A stretch of DNA of 64,000 bases from Phoebastria nigripes (taxonomy: Eukaryota > Chordata > Aves > Procellariiformes > Diomedeidae), in the NCBI GenBank assembly GCA_035582835.1, contig JAYKAV010003099.1, positions 2,960,136 through 3,024,135 of the forward strand, in the 5' to 3' direction. The position numbers were made by a program, and so were the translations under genes. The notes below the pieces were generated by a model. The model was not told the DNA's origin, did no database searches, and worked only from the letters and a program-made list of their open reading frames with translations. Shown here piece by piece: positions 31,950 through 46,300 of this stretch; the first letter of the stretch is position 1; every line of letters starts with the position of its first letter.

Positions 31950-34382
31950 TTATCTGGGCTCAACAGCATGATATTCAGCCCAGAACCTGGTTCGGTGATC
32001 CTTAATATTTTCATGAAATTCAATTTCAGCTTGGCTTCCTGTCGATTGCCAGAAGAATTGTTGTTTCCCATGGAACACCATCGTCTTCATGGTGCTTACA
32101 TCACGGACCTGCATAAAGAAAGACCAAACCATTGTATCATAGCAGCCTACAAGTGAAGTACCCACAAAATACTGGGGACTTGCAAATTGGTCACTCAGGG
32201 GGAAAAGCTGCCCTATACAAAGGTTAGAAGAAATACAGTAGACATCAGTAGTGCTCATTCACATCTACGTTTACATAACAGAGATCAGAGTCTGACCCTC
32301 TAGGGTTTGTGATTGAACTTTGCATCTGGATGGAAATCTCTAAAATCATCCCCTTTAGGTTTCTGACTCACCAGGATGTAATTAAAATGTGTTTGGTTGC
32401 TCTCATTGCCCAGGTCAATATATAGGGCGCGGATAGCTATGCGATGCCGAGGAGCCACATTGATGAAGGTCCGACACACTACTTCTTGCCTTTGATCAGG
32501 CAATTGCACAGGATTCACTATTTCACCTTGGGGACCAAACAGCTGCTTGTCACAGTCTAAGAGGGGGAAAGGGAACAGAAAAGAAAATGATTTAGAGAAG
32601 TGTTTAGCATCTCCAAGAAAGAAATCATTTAAATTAAACACAGGCAGAAAAGTTTCTCTAAGGATTTTCATCTGGGAACCTCCAAGCATCAGCAAACACC
32701 TGCAGGGGGCTTGCCTTTAAAACGGAGGGGTAGTCCACAAGTAATATTAATTCCAACACTCCTCAAGAAGGGGCTTATTAGCCGCTAAAAACGAAGCAAG
32801 GTTTCCATAGATTTCCATAGGCAACCATGACCCATGGAACTCTGTGGGCCTTGTCATGGGTGCCTTAATCTAAAGCAATAGCAAACCTTTCAGTAAGGTA
32901 CCTTGGTAATATTTTTTAGTTGCAGTTCTGCTGTTGTACTGAAGAATGACCCCATTTCCTGGCAGCAAAACACGCTGTTTCACAATCAGTGTATTCGTTC
33001 TGGAATTTATCAGTGACAAAGGGAGCTTCCTGCAGCCTGTCCGCCACATCATTCGCCCAGAAAACAGCACTACCTCACCTGGAATGGATGAGCACAGGGA
33101 CTAGAAACACTTTTACTTTAAGTAAAAGGCCACAACCTATCTTACATAGGTCTGGAATCAAGTAATTTCTGCATCTTGTCCCTATCTTATCAAAATCTGT
33201 CATGAAAACAGTCCATTTAACTAATCTAACTGTACTGATTCCAGCAAGAGGGTATATTACAGACAGAGTTTATAACAGGCCAAAGCAAGCAGCTTCTTTA
33301 ACCCCATAAACTCCTTTCATCTCATATCTATCAACAAAACAGGTAAGAAACCATTATGTAGGGGGAGGAAAGGCATCATCTTCATTTAGTCCCATCTGGC
33401 AATGACTTGGTGGGACAGAAAAACTTGTAAAATGGTTTCAGAGNTTACACAGGCTCCAAGGCAGCAAGAACCTCTCAGGGCACCAAAAGCACACGGGCAA
33501 AAGAGGTGCAGATTTCCCAAAGGGCCAGGCTAGTCCCTAGCACGCCCTGGGCAGTACCAGCACTGCAGTTGAGGGAGCTCTCCAGGATGCTGACTGTTAT
33601 CTCCTCCCTGAGAGGACGTCCGATGGCCACAGTGCAGTCGCTGCTCTCCACACCCGTCATGTTGATGACCCCGGTGGCATTAAGAAAGAGCTTTCCACAG
33701 ACACCTGTACAGCAGAGACAGATAAGAAATACATCCAGAAGGAACTACAGCTGCTGAAAAGAAGCCCCCATTCCCTTTGTGGCACAATGAACAGAGAAGT
33801 GCACACCTTCTGGGTAAAGCACAGGAAGAGTCAGCTGCTGCCCTGAGGAGTCCCAAGTCAGAAGAGCTTTGGGAAGCCCAGGGAAGGGAGTCATTGTTCC
33901 TAGCTCAGATAACATGGACAGCTCATGGCATGTTGGAAGGAACAGCGTGTTGTCCCTCCTAACCAGAAGTATTCCCTTCCATGCTCCTGTCCCTGTATGG
34001 CAGCAGGGTCACCACAACCCAGCTGCACGCAGTAAGAACCTATCTCCACCTTTTTGGTAGTGTCCTCCTCACCTCCACCGGTCTTTGTCTGTTCCTGAGG
34101 CACAGCTGGCACAGCAGATGGAGGAAGATCCAGGTCCTTGTATCTCGCCTCTTTGGCAGTTGCAGCCGTCGTCAGAGGTGCGGCTGGTGTCACTGTCTGC
34201 AGTTCTGCTCCATGGGACCTGGTCCCCACCACCTGCTCAGGACAGGGCCCTGCGGAGCAGCCACGTACCACAATGGCCTTGGGGAAGTGCCTGCAGAAGA
34301 TGGGGTTCACGTGCTTACGGGTTAGCGGGTTGAGGCAGAAATCCTGCCGTGTCTGAATGCCATTCCCACATGAAGTTGAACA
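31950..34382 (-). other. ADAMTS13: ADAMTS13 exons 26-30: linker and two CUB domains
   Basis: Exon 26 ends TSR8 and codes a Pro/Ala/Thr/Lys-rich linker. CUB1 follows with [42 protein letters not shown]2 contains [32 protein letters not shown] and the terminal [12 protein letters not shown]...[10 protein letters not shown] before TAA. These regions align with the human CUB1 and CUB2. Confidence 0.92.
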
Positions 34383-37300
34383 CTGCAGAGGAAGAAACCC
34401 ACAGGCCTTTATACATGTGTTTCCATTAGTATTTAGAAATAAATACATTTATTGGCTCAGGCATGATCTGGGGGGCTGATTTTTTGTTCAATGATGCTGT
34501 TCTATCACTTGCCCCTTCAGTGCTCTAGTTTCATCAGCTGTAAGATGGCCCACCTCCCAGGGGATTTTGCAAACTATATCTTTGAATTGCAGAACCACTT
34601 CCTAAAAAATCCAGAGAGATCTGCATTCCAGAAGAAAACATGCCAAGGACCATTTTTAAACTGCAGCCAAAACCTTAGCTGAGAAAGGTGGGAAACAGAC
34701 CTACAGCTGCTAAACACAGGGCAGTGGAAAGGATGGAAAACATCCCTAGAAACAGTTTAGCATTTCTGTGGGAAGTAAATATACAAGGCAGAAGTGGTAT
34801 TTCTGTATGNTTTAGGGAAGTGAATGGGTATAAAACTGCTGCACTAGACTCCAAGTGCTGCATCTGAACAGGAGCAAATACCTCTGTCCACTCGCTGAAG
34901 CTCCATTCATAAGAGCACATTCGGATGACACAGGGGACACTGGTAAGAGGCTTCTCTGCCACAGGACACAAACGCTCCTCCAGCAAAATCTCCTTGCCTT
35001 GGNGAATCTGCACACAGGTGACCAGCTGAACAGCTAAGCCGAGCCCACAGTTGGAGGAACAGGGGCCAGCTGGGGTTACTTTCCATCTGACAGAGGACAC
35101 GGAGGAGAAAAATTAAGTTAGTGATGAATTCCCACGCTCTACTATCTCTCACTCTAGAAAATGCAATGCAACTCCCTCATCCTTCCCCTTCTGCTTCTCA
35201 GCAGCTTTCTTCACCCCTCCGCCTCACACGCTTTGCTGCCTATGGTACTTAGAAGACAGTCTTTGAAACAAGGCTGGGCAGTCTGGAGCAGGTTTGGAGT
35301 TGGACCAAAACAGAGGGCATTCACATTTTGCAAGAAGCCCACAGACTCAAAATATACATTGAGTCTTACTCTGCATCCATTACAGTCTTCCCCAGGGTGA
35401 CATACACAGGCTTAACTGCAAAAACAATCTTATCTCCCTCCAAAATGCACACCACCCTGAACAGTCAGATCAGAAACCGACCCAGGGTATTTCATCCTGG
35501 GAGCGGCATCCTGTAGCACGTAAAAAAAGTTCAGATGCCAGTGGCTTTCCAGTCCCAGGGCAAGCTCTGCCCCATTTATCAACCCTGAGCCATATCCTAG
35601 ATCACACCATACATGTTAACAGACAACTGCTCTTGCCCAGTGCATGCTTTTGTGGCCCATGTGGCCATTTTGACCTCAGAAGGCACAGCTCCAAATTACA
35701 CGGCTCCTGCTNCTCTGGGCAAGGCAAACCATCACACTGGGTGTCTGCCACAATCTCTTCTGCCTTCTCCCCGGTCTCCCTTGCACAGTAGAGGACCTTG
35801 TGCATCACACCTCCTCCACAGCTTACACTGCATGAGCCCATTTTGTAATGCCACCTGGGAATAACGCAGCCATCAGTAAGTACCTCCACCTGTCACCCAT
35901 CTTCACTGGATTTTAAATCCAACCAGTCTATGGAAGTCTGTACAACTGGAATTCTGTTAATGCACACATACACACTGTCTCATGTTAGAGATGATAGAGA
36001 GGAAGGAAAGACCTCTCACTGGCTCGTTGTCTCCTGGTAACTGCTTTACCTTGGTGGGCAGGGACTGAGATCACAGACTTCCATCCTGCTCTCTGGCTTT
36101 GGCACTGGATGACAGTTTTCTTCCTGGGTTTCTTCTTTGGTGTCAAAAGCCACACATACATACTGTAGCTGAGTCTTACCTAGAAAGGGAAGCCATCTTA
36201 CTGCATGGCATGCATGCAAGGGTTGAAAATAAGCCAAGCAGTGTCAGTTGCATTTGCGTGTACAAAACAAGCAAACTCTGCCCAAGCCCCAGGCACACTT
36301 ATGGCACTCATCCCCTCCAACTCTGAAGCACAGCAGCAGGCCAGCCAGCCCTCTAAACTATTCCATCTCTGAGCCAGGCCCTCTTGCCTCTTCCAGACTC
36401 AAAAAAATTGTGACCACAGCTACACATGCACTTAAAACTGTAGAGGGGAAAAGACCAGGTCCCTGAGGTTCCTAGGCACTGAGCTCACGCCTACAGCCAA
36501 GTAACATTTCCCTGCAGCGCTGAAAGATCTCACCTCTACCACAGGAGACAGAACACTCTCCAGCTAGAGGGCTCCAGACATACACGGTCCGACTTTCCAG
36601 TTGGATATGCCCAAGTGACTCCGAAGTCTGAAGTAAGTGTGCATCTTCCTCCTCAGAACAGAGCAAAAATACCCAGACTGACATTGGCACCTGCTTTCCA
36701 CACCGCTCCCAATCTAATGAAGCTGGGGGATACCTCCAGATCAAGCCTACAACATATTTGCTGTCACTGAAGAAAGAGGCACATTTAAGCACTTTCTCCA
36801 TTTTTGCAGAACATATAAAGTATCAGGAATAGCTAAGGACATCCAACAGCCAAGACCCCTCCTAATTCACACTACCTGAAGAGAGATACCTGAGACTGGA
36901 GATGCCTAAAGCAGTATCTTCCCCATTTGTAAATGTAAACCTGGCAGTGGCTCCCCAGTACGGATTTAGAACACTGATCCTGTGCTGAGAAGCCCTCTTC
37001 CCTGCTAGCGATCCTCCCTACCATGTCAGAACCTCTCTGTTTGCCAGTGAGGTATTTCTTAGCGGACTAGGGGTCATTTCTGTTTCTGGTTCTTCTTAAG
37101 TGGTAGCCTCCTGTAGATCACAAGTGCAAAGCTCCCAGTGAGACTCCTGAAATAAGCCAAGCCAGTAAACTCACTTTGTCCCAGCCTAAAGGGCAGACAT
37201 TAACCACACACGGCACAACGGAGAAGGGTTTTTCTTCTGCTGGGCACAAGCTGTCATCCACAACAGTCTCCAATCCATCACGAAACTGAACACAGGTCAG

Positions 37301-40300
37301 ATTCTGCTGGGCAACTCCAGTTCCACAGACAGCAGAGCATTCATCTATCTGAGACATCTTCCACCTAAATAGGAAGTAATTGTATCACCCTATTTCTCAT
37401 CTGGATCATGGACATTTATTACTCACACCACTGATTACAGAAATGGGTCATACAGAGTGTTCAGCTTCTCTATTTCAAGAGCCTTGTCTGGATGTGATTG
37501 AGAGGACAACTGCTGGAAATTTAAGTCCTTGCACTGACAAGCTCTCGAGGACTAAAAGCACCTAAGCTAAAGAGCTGTAGTTCACAGTGTAATCACTTTT
37601 TATTAAACACTAAAATGTCTGTGAGATCGATGTCTGGGCAGGCTTGGCTCTTGGTCCTCTTTCCAGTCTAATTAACACAAGGGTCTCCTCCAGAGTAAGA
37701 TCAAATCTTTGTTGGCACAATCTTGGAAAGGATGTGAGCAGACATCTTCTTCTGGCCATGCCCTCAAAGTATTTTCATTTAGCAGACTACTGTAAAATAT
37801 TGGAAGGACTATCTCCCATTCATTCAGCTGACATCTTAATTACCTCATGGGACCAGGAAAGACAGAACATGGTTTGGGATCCACTATGCCATTATAATTA
37901 GGAAGAAACTACTTCATACCTCTCCTTTTTTTTCCACCTTGCACAACGCAAATAAGACTGCAGAGACTGGGTTAGCTGGCAGAGAAAGGACAAGTGAAGC
38001 AAGAATTCAGCTGAGCTTCCAGGAACACCAACCTGTACAGGCATGGCTCCATGGCACAGGGCTTGTGCTCTGAAAGGGGCTGTGGGAGCTCCAGACACCA
38101 CTGATCCTCTGTTATTTCATTCTTTGTCTGGTCAAAGCACACATGATCCACTGGTTGCATCCCTGGGATACAAAAGGAAAAGGAAAGGAAGTTATAAACA
38201 AAGTGAACAGTTCACCTCTATTATGCTAGGAAGATGCAGTAATTTCTCTTTACTCAAACCATCTGTGTAAGAAAATNGCGTATTTGGGAATACAGACTTC
38301 CTATAAACACACAAACCCCTTCTTTCTGATATAATTCTTCCTCAAGAGTTTTAAAGTTACTTTCCAAGATGAACACCCCAGAAGATGAGAAGTTTGATGG
38401 ATAATTCACTGCCAAAATGGAAAGATTGCTCTAATCTGGAAAGAGGACCAAGAGCCAAGCCTGCCCAGACATTGATCTCATAGACATTTTAGTGTTTAAT
38501 AAAAAGTGATTACACTGTAAACTACAGATTTGCAAGAACAAGGATATCAATCATAATTTGGTCCAAATTACTTCTAATGATCTTGATGTCTGACTGATGA
38601 GGGACAGGTTGCTGAAAATAAACTCTAGCAGTCAGCCATTTTTAAATGACGTTCTGTAGAACTAATCATGTAATATCATCACGCAGCCTTTGTAATCAGA
38701 CAGCACCGTGCCAATGTCCTCAAAGTGATCATCAATATCCAAAACTAGACTAGAGGTACTGGGAGAGAAACTGCAGACTTGCAGTGCCTGTGGCACGCAA
38801 GAAATGAAATATTCATAAAGTACAGCTATAAACAAAATTTTTAACAGTACTGAACCTAACAGGTAAAGCGGGTGAAAATCCAAACTCAAAAAAGTTACAA
38901 GCAAAGCTGTAAAGAGTCTCCTTTGCAGTGAATGGGCTACCCACCAAGAGATAGGCATTCCTGAATCTCAGAGAGCATGACCCTGAGAAGCAAATGTCAA
39001 GAATCAATCAGCAATGTTATCTTTTCACTACCCTCCTTGTTTTCAAATAATGTCTATTGGTAAGGAGGACCTGAGCATCACCTTCAGCTCTCAAGATGCA
39101 ACTTCAGCTCAGATTCTCAACTTTCTGTTATTTTAAGTCCCAGCTTTCTCATTTTTTTTGTTTGCGACTGCATTAGCTGGGAGGCCCTAGAGCATTTTGA
39201 GTTCTTTACTTCAGGGTTTCAGCAATCACTTCACCTGGGGAATCTGCTGGAGAAAAGCTCTCCAGACATAACTAGTCCTATAGATTGACTTCCATAAGTA
39301 TTCATTAATGTATTTTCTAAATCCTTGTCACAGAAGTCTTGAGAGGCTTGCCAGTGTCATCTGTATTATCTGGTAAACAAGATGTCAGACAATCTACCAG
39401 AGTGATCTGTTACAATCTGCATTATGATTTCTTCAGGGAGCCAGAAAGGATTAGCCATAGCACAGGAATAGAATTCTAAGAAGGAAGTTTCGTAATTAGC
39501 TCTGAGGCTAGATAACTAGATGCCACTTTGGTCTCAGACTTTTGATGTTGAGCCAACTTTCAATTACAGTCTTCAATAACTTTGAAAAATCTGAGAAAAT
39601 TATTTAGCCTTAAAACCAAAAGTTCGGTTAAAACCTATTTAAAAATCCTCTTCATGATCAAACATTTTCACTATCATTTTGATGATTCAGCTCATTTGCT
39701 GATTTGCTAATTTAATTCAAAAGCTGTACCACTCTTTTCTTTGGTTCACTTTAACACTGGCAACTGCAGCTCACTTCCAGCAATTTGCTTTTAAATTCAG
39801 TTCAGTTGTTTAATAAGCTCTAACCAAGTATCTATCGCCAATGTCACATTTCTTTCAGTCNGCCCAGGAGAGTCCATGGAGTAAAGATCTGGGTGACTAC
39901 CAGCCAGCCAAACTAGAAGTCTGCCCAGACCTCTGTAAAAAGTAAAGAATGAGTACTGCTGCCTCACCTTCCCCACAGGTCACTGAACATGGCCCCCGGT
40001 GAGGAATCCACATATACGTCAGATTCTCTTTGGGGACAAAGTAGCTGAAGGTGATGTCTGGGTTGGTGGCATTGCCATATTCTTTTGCATACCTTCGATA
40101 GACCTGGTGAAGGAAAAAGTTGTGGTCAATGCACAAATCAACTCAGACTCATTTCTTAGGATGGAGATAAGAGAAGCTAGTCCCCCTTTTTTNCATCCAA
40201 TCCTGAGCCTCAATGCTATGACTCTCAATTCTTGCCAGATGCAGTCAGAGTACTCACCCTGTGGATTCTGTGCACAGGGCACTGAAAAAAGATTAAGCCA

Positions 40301-43300
40301 AGCTAAAGGTTTAACTCGGTATGCTTTTCCCCACACAACCATCCCCCAGACCTGCAGAAAGCCTATAGGCAGCCAACCCTCAACCCTTCCCAAGAAGATC
40401 AACACCATCTCTCTTAGTGAACACCATCTCCACTGGCGTTGGACACAAAGCCTACTACACCTGGATTCTGCACTGCAGCAGAGGTACATGAACTCAGCCT
40501 GGCCAGTTCTGACTGGCCCCTTTCCAACTCTGCTATTTTAATTTACCTGTATTTCAATTTCTTCTTCTGTTGGCCCATCCACATGGACTTCCTCCAGGCT
40601 TGGCAGGTTGTCCTTGGTGAGAAACACTTTGTATTTGATCTGGCTGTCCTCCAGAACCGACGGATAGGTGACATTCAGTGAGATTTTTCCTTCTCCAGCA
40701 ACCACATACTCTCCTTTAACCTTCACAGCTAGAGGAGCAAAAGTAGCAGTGAGGTTAAGAGATATGATGTGGTCACCAGGATCCCGTGGTGCTGGCAGCT
40801 ACAGACTGCCCATTTGCTAGAAACCAGTTTGATCTAAGTCGGGCATCCCAAAGAGCATGGCTTCTACCACTTCCCACTGGAAAGCATCCCACAAACAAAT
40901 TGCATCATCAAGAACTTTCCTCCCAAATTCCATTTTCTTGTTTTCACAAGCTTGTTTTAGCCCTGCCTGTAGTCCCTCCTCTCCTTTGCATTCAACTCAC
41001 CCAAATGTGTGAAGAGTGGTCTCCGATTGGTAACATGGACCAAGGTGGTGTTATAAGGCAGGGACAGAAATGTAACGTACTCTGAATGGATAGAAAGAAA
41101 GAAGATGTGGTCACCTTCCATTACTGTACCTCTGTTAAAAAGGCTGGGGATTACAGAACAACCCCTCTTCACCTNACTAGCATGCTGTCCATTGGAGGAC
41201 AAGCCTTACAGGCAGCAACAAAGCTTAATTGCAGACAGGGGTTATATAGCCAATATAAAAAAAGTAAGGATACAACAGTGATGGCCAGCAGGCTAAATTC
41301 ACACTGACCTTAGTTCTATCAGCTTGGCTTGAACATAGTAATGGTGAATACAGCAAACAAAACTGAACTGAATTCTGTGTCCTGTTCTCATCTTTCTTTT
41401 GTTCTTTTTATGTTGTCTGCTAATATCTATACGTGATACTGCAAGAGCCAGATCAGTTCCCAAGTGGATGTTTAACGTCTCAGGAAGCATCTGACGCAGC
41501 CCCCAGCTCCCAATAATTTGCTGGACTTCCCAAATGGCTACATGTCCAGAGAACTATGACCAAAAAAGTCACTCTGCCAACACAACAGCTACCTCCCTGC
41601 TACAGATCTTAGCTGCCTTCTCTGTTGACTACCCAAACTCCATTGCCATATCCTCCACAAAATAAAATCAAGGAGAAGCAGAAACAAGAAGTCACATACA
41701 GAAGATTATGAAACTGAATACGCACAAATATGCAGCATACAAACAGTACCATAATGTTGAGCCTGAGGGTGAGGACTACACACCTTTAGCTTTTCCTTCT
41801 GTGTAAGATCCACTCACTTTGGTGCAAGTGCTATTATCACCCCCACAGACCTTGCAAGAGTCCATTATCTTCTTGGATTCCATCTGGCCATCACACCCGA
41901 ATGCCTGAGCAAAGGGGAGAGTCTGTCAAGACTTGCCTATTCTGAGAAGAAAACAACTGAATGAAAGCAACACTGCCTGAATTCCTCAAACTGCCTTTTT
42001 CATTTGTAATTTGAATTTAAGAAGACAGCATAGACAAAGATGCATTTGTACCTAGATCTACCACCGTACAGCAGTATGCAAAGCCAGGGATTGCAAAGTC
42101 TTAGCTGAGAGCACGACAGGTTTCATTAATTGTGTGACATTTTCTTTCCCATAAGAAGCAGCCCAGAAAGATTTCTTGTGTGACCTACAACAAAGGCTCT
42201 GCACTCCCTCTCTTCTATGAACTCTTTCTGGAGGGGGGAGGGAAGGAGGAAAAAAAAAAAAAAAAAAATCCCAGGAGAACAGTAAACATGAATGGCAGGT
42301 TCTAAAGAAATCTTTAGCTCCCCAAACCCAAACCTAGCTCACATCCTTCAGCCTGGCCTTCAATCCCATGGAGCTCAGAAAAGAGATTCTATCCTCATTC
42401 CCACGAACAAGACTAATTTACACAAAGCTACAGGAGAATCTCAGCAGGCTTAGCAGCAAAACATGTGCAACTGCTGAATTTATGCTAGAGGCACTGATCC
42501 CAGGCTTTGGATGCTGCCATAACATACATATTTATCACTGTCACCAACAGAACAGCAGAAATCAGAATAGATTATGCCTACACCCTCTGCTGTTCATTAG
42601 GTGGAAATGCATTACAAAACATTGTGAACATGAGGATAATGAGAAAAACATAAAATTTTAAAAGTGTATTCTGGGAATGTAAAGAAACAACAGAAAACAT
42701 ACAACTGGGTCAGCATTGAGCAGTTACTAAAATGCAGATAGCGCAGGGGAGTTATATTCAAGTTTGTCATAAAAGAATGCCTTTCTCACATCCAATCCAG
42801 GAAAAAAAAAAAGTTATACTTCAGTTTTGATTCGTGATACTGCAACAATCAATTTGTCAATTTAGGATTCCCAGGTTTTAGTCCTTATTTTGCCACGGAC
42901 TCAGTACGTTCAAATCATGTAACTTTTCTCCAACAGAGTCAGCATTTTATAGGGCTATTTATACCATGCAAACCGAACAGCTAATGATGTCTCCTCAACC
43001 AATGCATAAACCAATCGCTTCTTGGATTAGGGATGAATAGCCTTACATACTTACTGCATAATTAGCAGAATGTCTTATCTAGAGGGCATTGGCATTGGAT
43101 GCACAGGCAGAACAGTAGATTTGTTGGACTCCATCCAATAAGCTAAGAACAAAACTCTTTTCTTTTGAGAAGACCTCGCTCCGTTGTTTGGGACACTGTG
43201 TTTTTTTCCCTTGCTCCTAGTAAACTGGCTCCTTTGGGGCAGATTACATATCAGAGGTTCACCTGGATTCCCCAGTCACTTACTCTGCAGCTTCCCATTA

Positions 43301-46300
43301 CACACAGATTGAAAGCCCCATGGTGCTCAGAGTCATCCTGCTCACATCTGGTTCCATCTACGAAACTGTCTTCGCGGCTTACCATGAATTCGTTTTCAAC
43401 AGCCCTGCACATGTGCTTGCATAGCATGTCCCCTGGAGGAGGCAGACAGAAGAAGAGAGGAGTTACTCTTTCAGAAAGGCACGTGGCTGACCATCAAGCA
43501 ATGGGAAGAAGTCAAAAGGATCTGACAGAAGGAGTATCCAGGTTTCATGTGAAAACTAAAACAATCAGTGAAACAGCCTTTTGACTTCAAAGTACAGACA
43601 GGTCCATGAGCGCTCCCCTTCATAAAGAAACCACGGTTTCTCAGTCTTTCCTTACCTTTGGCAAAGCCAACAGCAGAAGTCCAGGTATAAAAGGATGGCG
43701 CTTCTACAGTGAGATACAGTGGCTTTAAATTTGTTGCTGCACATTGTTCAGCCATAAAGTCCTGCTGAGTCATCGAACAGGCCTACATCCCAGAGAGAAT
43801 TGTATGGGTAATGAAAGGAAGTTACTGAGCACAGAATCCCAAGCAGCAGTTTACCCACTAGCTAAAGGCAGAAAGCAGTGGCTGGTAAGTAAAACACCAA
43901 AACAACTGCAAATAAAAAAAACCACTTTAAAAGAAGGCTCTGGGATATGCAGAAAATTGTGTTTGGAAGCTGATATCTTTGCTATTTATACAAAATAAAT
44001 GGATAAGGAGAATAGGAACAATATAAGAATGTCCCTCTGAAGAAAACTATCATTAAGTGAGTCACTATTTTCTCAGCNTCTGTCCTGCTATGAAGGCATA
44101 GAGAAAATGCTTCATTACACCTGAACAATGCTATTAAATAATACTGCTGTCTTCAGACACAGTGGAACAAATACCTCTCCTGTTGTCAGACAGATGGAGG
44201 CTGTATGCCAGATCTTTAGTCCTCCTTCCCAGAGCAGTCAGCTGTGAGAAGTACAGTCCCAAACCATACAGCTCTCAAAGGGTTAAACGGCATTAAGAAA
44301 AAAATCTCAGAAGATGCGATGAGCTCCATTACCTGAGTATTGCACATCTCCACTTGGATGCTGGCGCCATGGCATTTCTGCCCCCCAAAAGCAGGCCTGG
44401 AAATGACAGGAGAGGAACTCCTCAACAGAGGCAGGTTTGTCCCAAGCAAAGAGCAAGACTCAGACCCCATGGCCCTGAATCAGCCAAGAAGCACTGCAAA
44501 CTCCCCAGCTCTTACCTGGGGTTGTTACAGAACCGCTGCCTTATCNCAACTCCACCTCCGCAGCTGCGGGAGCAGGAGGAGAACGGGCTCCAGCCAGACC
44601 ACTGCCCATGGACTACAGCCATGGGGTTCAGTTCTTCCAGAGAGCTGCACTGTCCCTTGGAGCACCACTAAGACCAAGAATACACAAAATTGGCAGCAGC
44701 ACCACAGTGAACCCAGCAGGGCTGGGATCTACAAGGGTGGCACAAGTCCCCGTCTTTTGGCAGGTCAGACTGTAACGGAGAATCACAAGATGAATGACGC
44801 ACCTTCTCACAAGAGGCTAGAAGAGTCCCATTCCTAATTATGGTCTAACATGAGGCTGGGGTTAAAACAAAGAGCTGATAGGTCATTTCAAGTAAAAAGC
44901 AAAGCCTTGGAGGACAGCTCAGATATCAGGCTATAGAACTGCAAAGCAACAGAGATATAGACAAGGTGGAAACACCAAGATCAGCTGGTACCAGTTTGTG
45001 ACTGGAGTGTCTGGCCTTAGCTCCCTGGCCGAGGGGCAGTGAGTGCCATGCACCTTCCAGCCACCAACAATGTCTTGCTCTCTAATGAGCTCCGTAGCAC
45101 CCACACCCACTTCTGATCATCAGATCAGCAGCCTCCTTACCTTATTGATTCCACACTCAGTACCATCCAAGAGGGGAACAAGAAGCCGAGTACAGCTGGA
45201 TTTGTCTCCTGGTTGTACATGGCATGAGAGAACTTCACATATGTCCTGGTGTGACAAGAAAACCAGGGAGTTCAGGGAGTCACTTAGGCTCATCAACACA
45301 GCAGTCCCAAAAGCTGCTCCGTTTAAATGATGTATGTCCCGGATGTTTGGTTTCCCCACAGCTACCCAACAATGCAAGCAAGTCCCTTCATTTCTCCTGC
45401 TACTGGGCAAAAGTTGTGGGCATGTCAAAAGACCATCACTGCCAGCTGTAATGCTAGATGATCAACCGAAGCAATTAAAGTTTCACCCACCTTAGTGCTT
45501 CCTCATTAACAAAACACATCCAGATAGCAGCTATTAGCCATGCTGCATTTCTCAGCCACGTGGACTTGTGCAATGACGGGGAGCTGAAGGGATCCAATGA
45601 ACAAGAGCTCCCCAACACAGGACCTAAGACTCGCGAGTAGGTGTACCCAGCGCTAGCACTGCCAGGCATCTGTTTGGACAGAAGGCTCTGTGCAAACTTT
45701 AAAGGAGACTTACGTGGACAAAGGAGGTGATGGAGAGAAGGGAAGCATTTTAAAAGCCTTTGAAGGTTTGTTCTTTGCCAAGAAGTCTGTGGCAGGAAAG
45801 CACCTTCCATCCCTTTATAATAAAAACATCCCCAGCTCCCTTTCCCTGAATCTTGGCTCCAGAACATTTCCCTGCTGCCCCTAGCAAGACAGACAAACTT
45901 TCTACCTACAACATTGCTGTCAGCAAAGGTGCATGCTGTGGCAACACTCCCAAAGGCTATTTTACATTGCTCATCTGCTCCATAGTACAAGCCAGGCTTC
46001 CATCCAGGGATGCTGCCGTCCGTGTCCGGCAGGTCATTTAAGCAGTTTGTTTGGCCTGTGCTGATAGAGACATAAGAAATATCACTTTCCCAGCTGAAGG
46101 ACAATGACATGTTTGCAAACTTCTGCTGAGTTTCATTCTGGGAGTTGGCTGCTGCTTTCCCAGACAGCACATGCTTACTGTGGGCTGTGATGGATTTAGC
46201 TGCAGCAGCTGCCTGGAGATGCTCACAGTTCCCTGCTGCTGAAGTTATAACAGAAACTCATGCCTGTTCCTCACCCAGCCAGCTCACAGCCCGCAATACT

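Noticed and set aside
33900..34448. Long open frame over ADAMTS13 exon 26 read as one exon
   Set aside because: Only 34073-34382 is coding. The frame runs through a good acceptor on one side and a GTGAGG donor on the other; the outer parts do not match the family and the next exon requires the phase left by that donor.
37365..39967. A hidden exon for the eighth TSR of ADAMTS13
   Set aside because: I read the introns on both sides of exon 20 on the minus strand and found no CSxxCG core with flanking splice sites.
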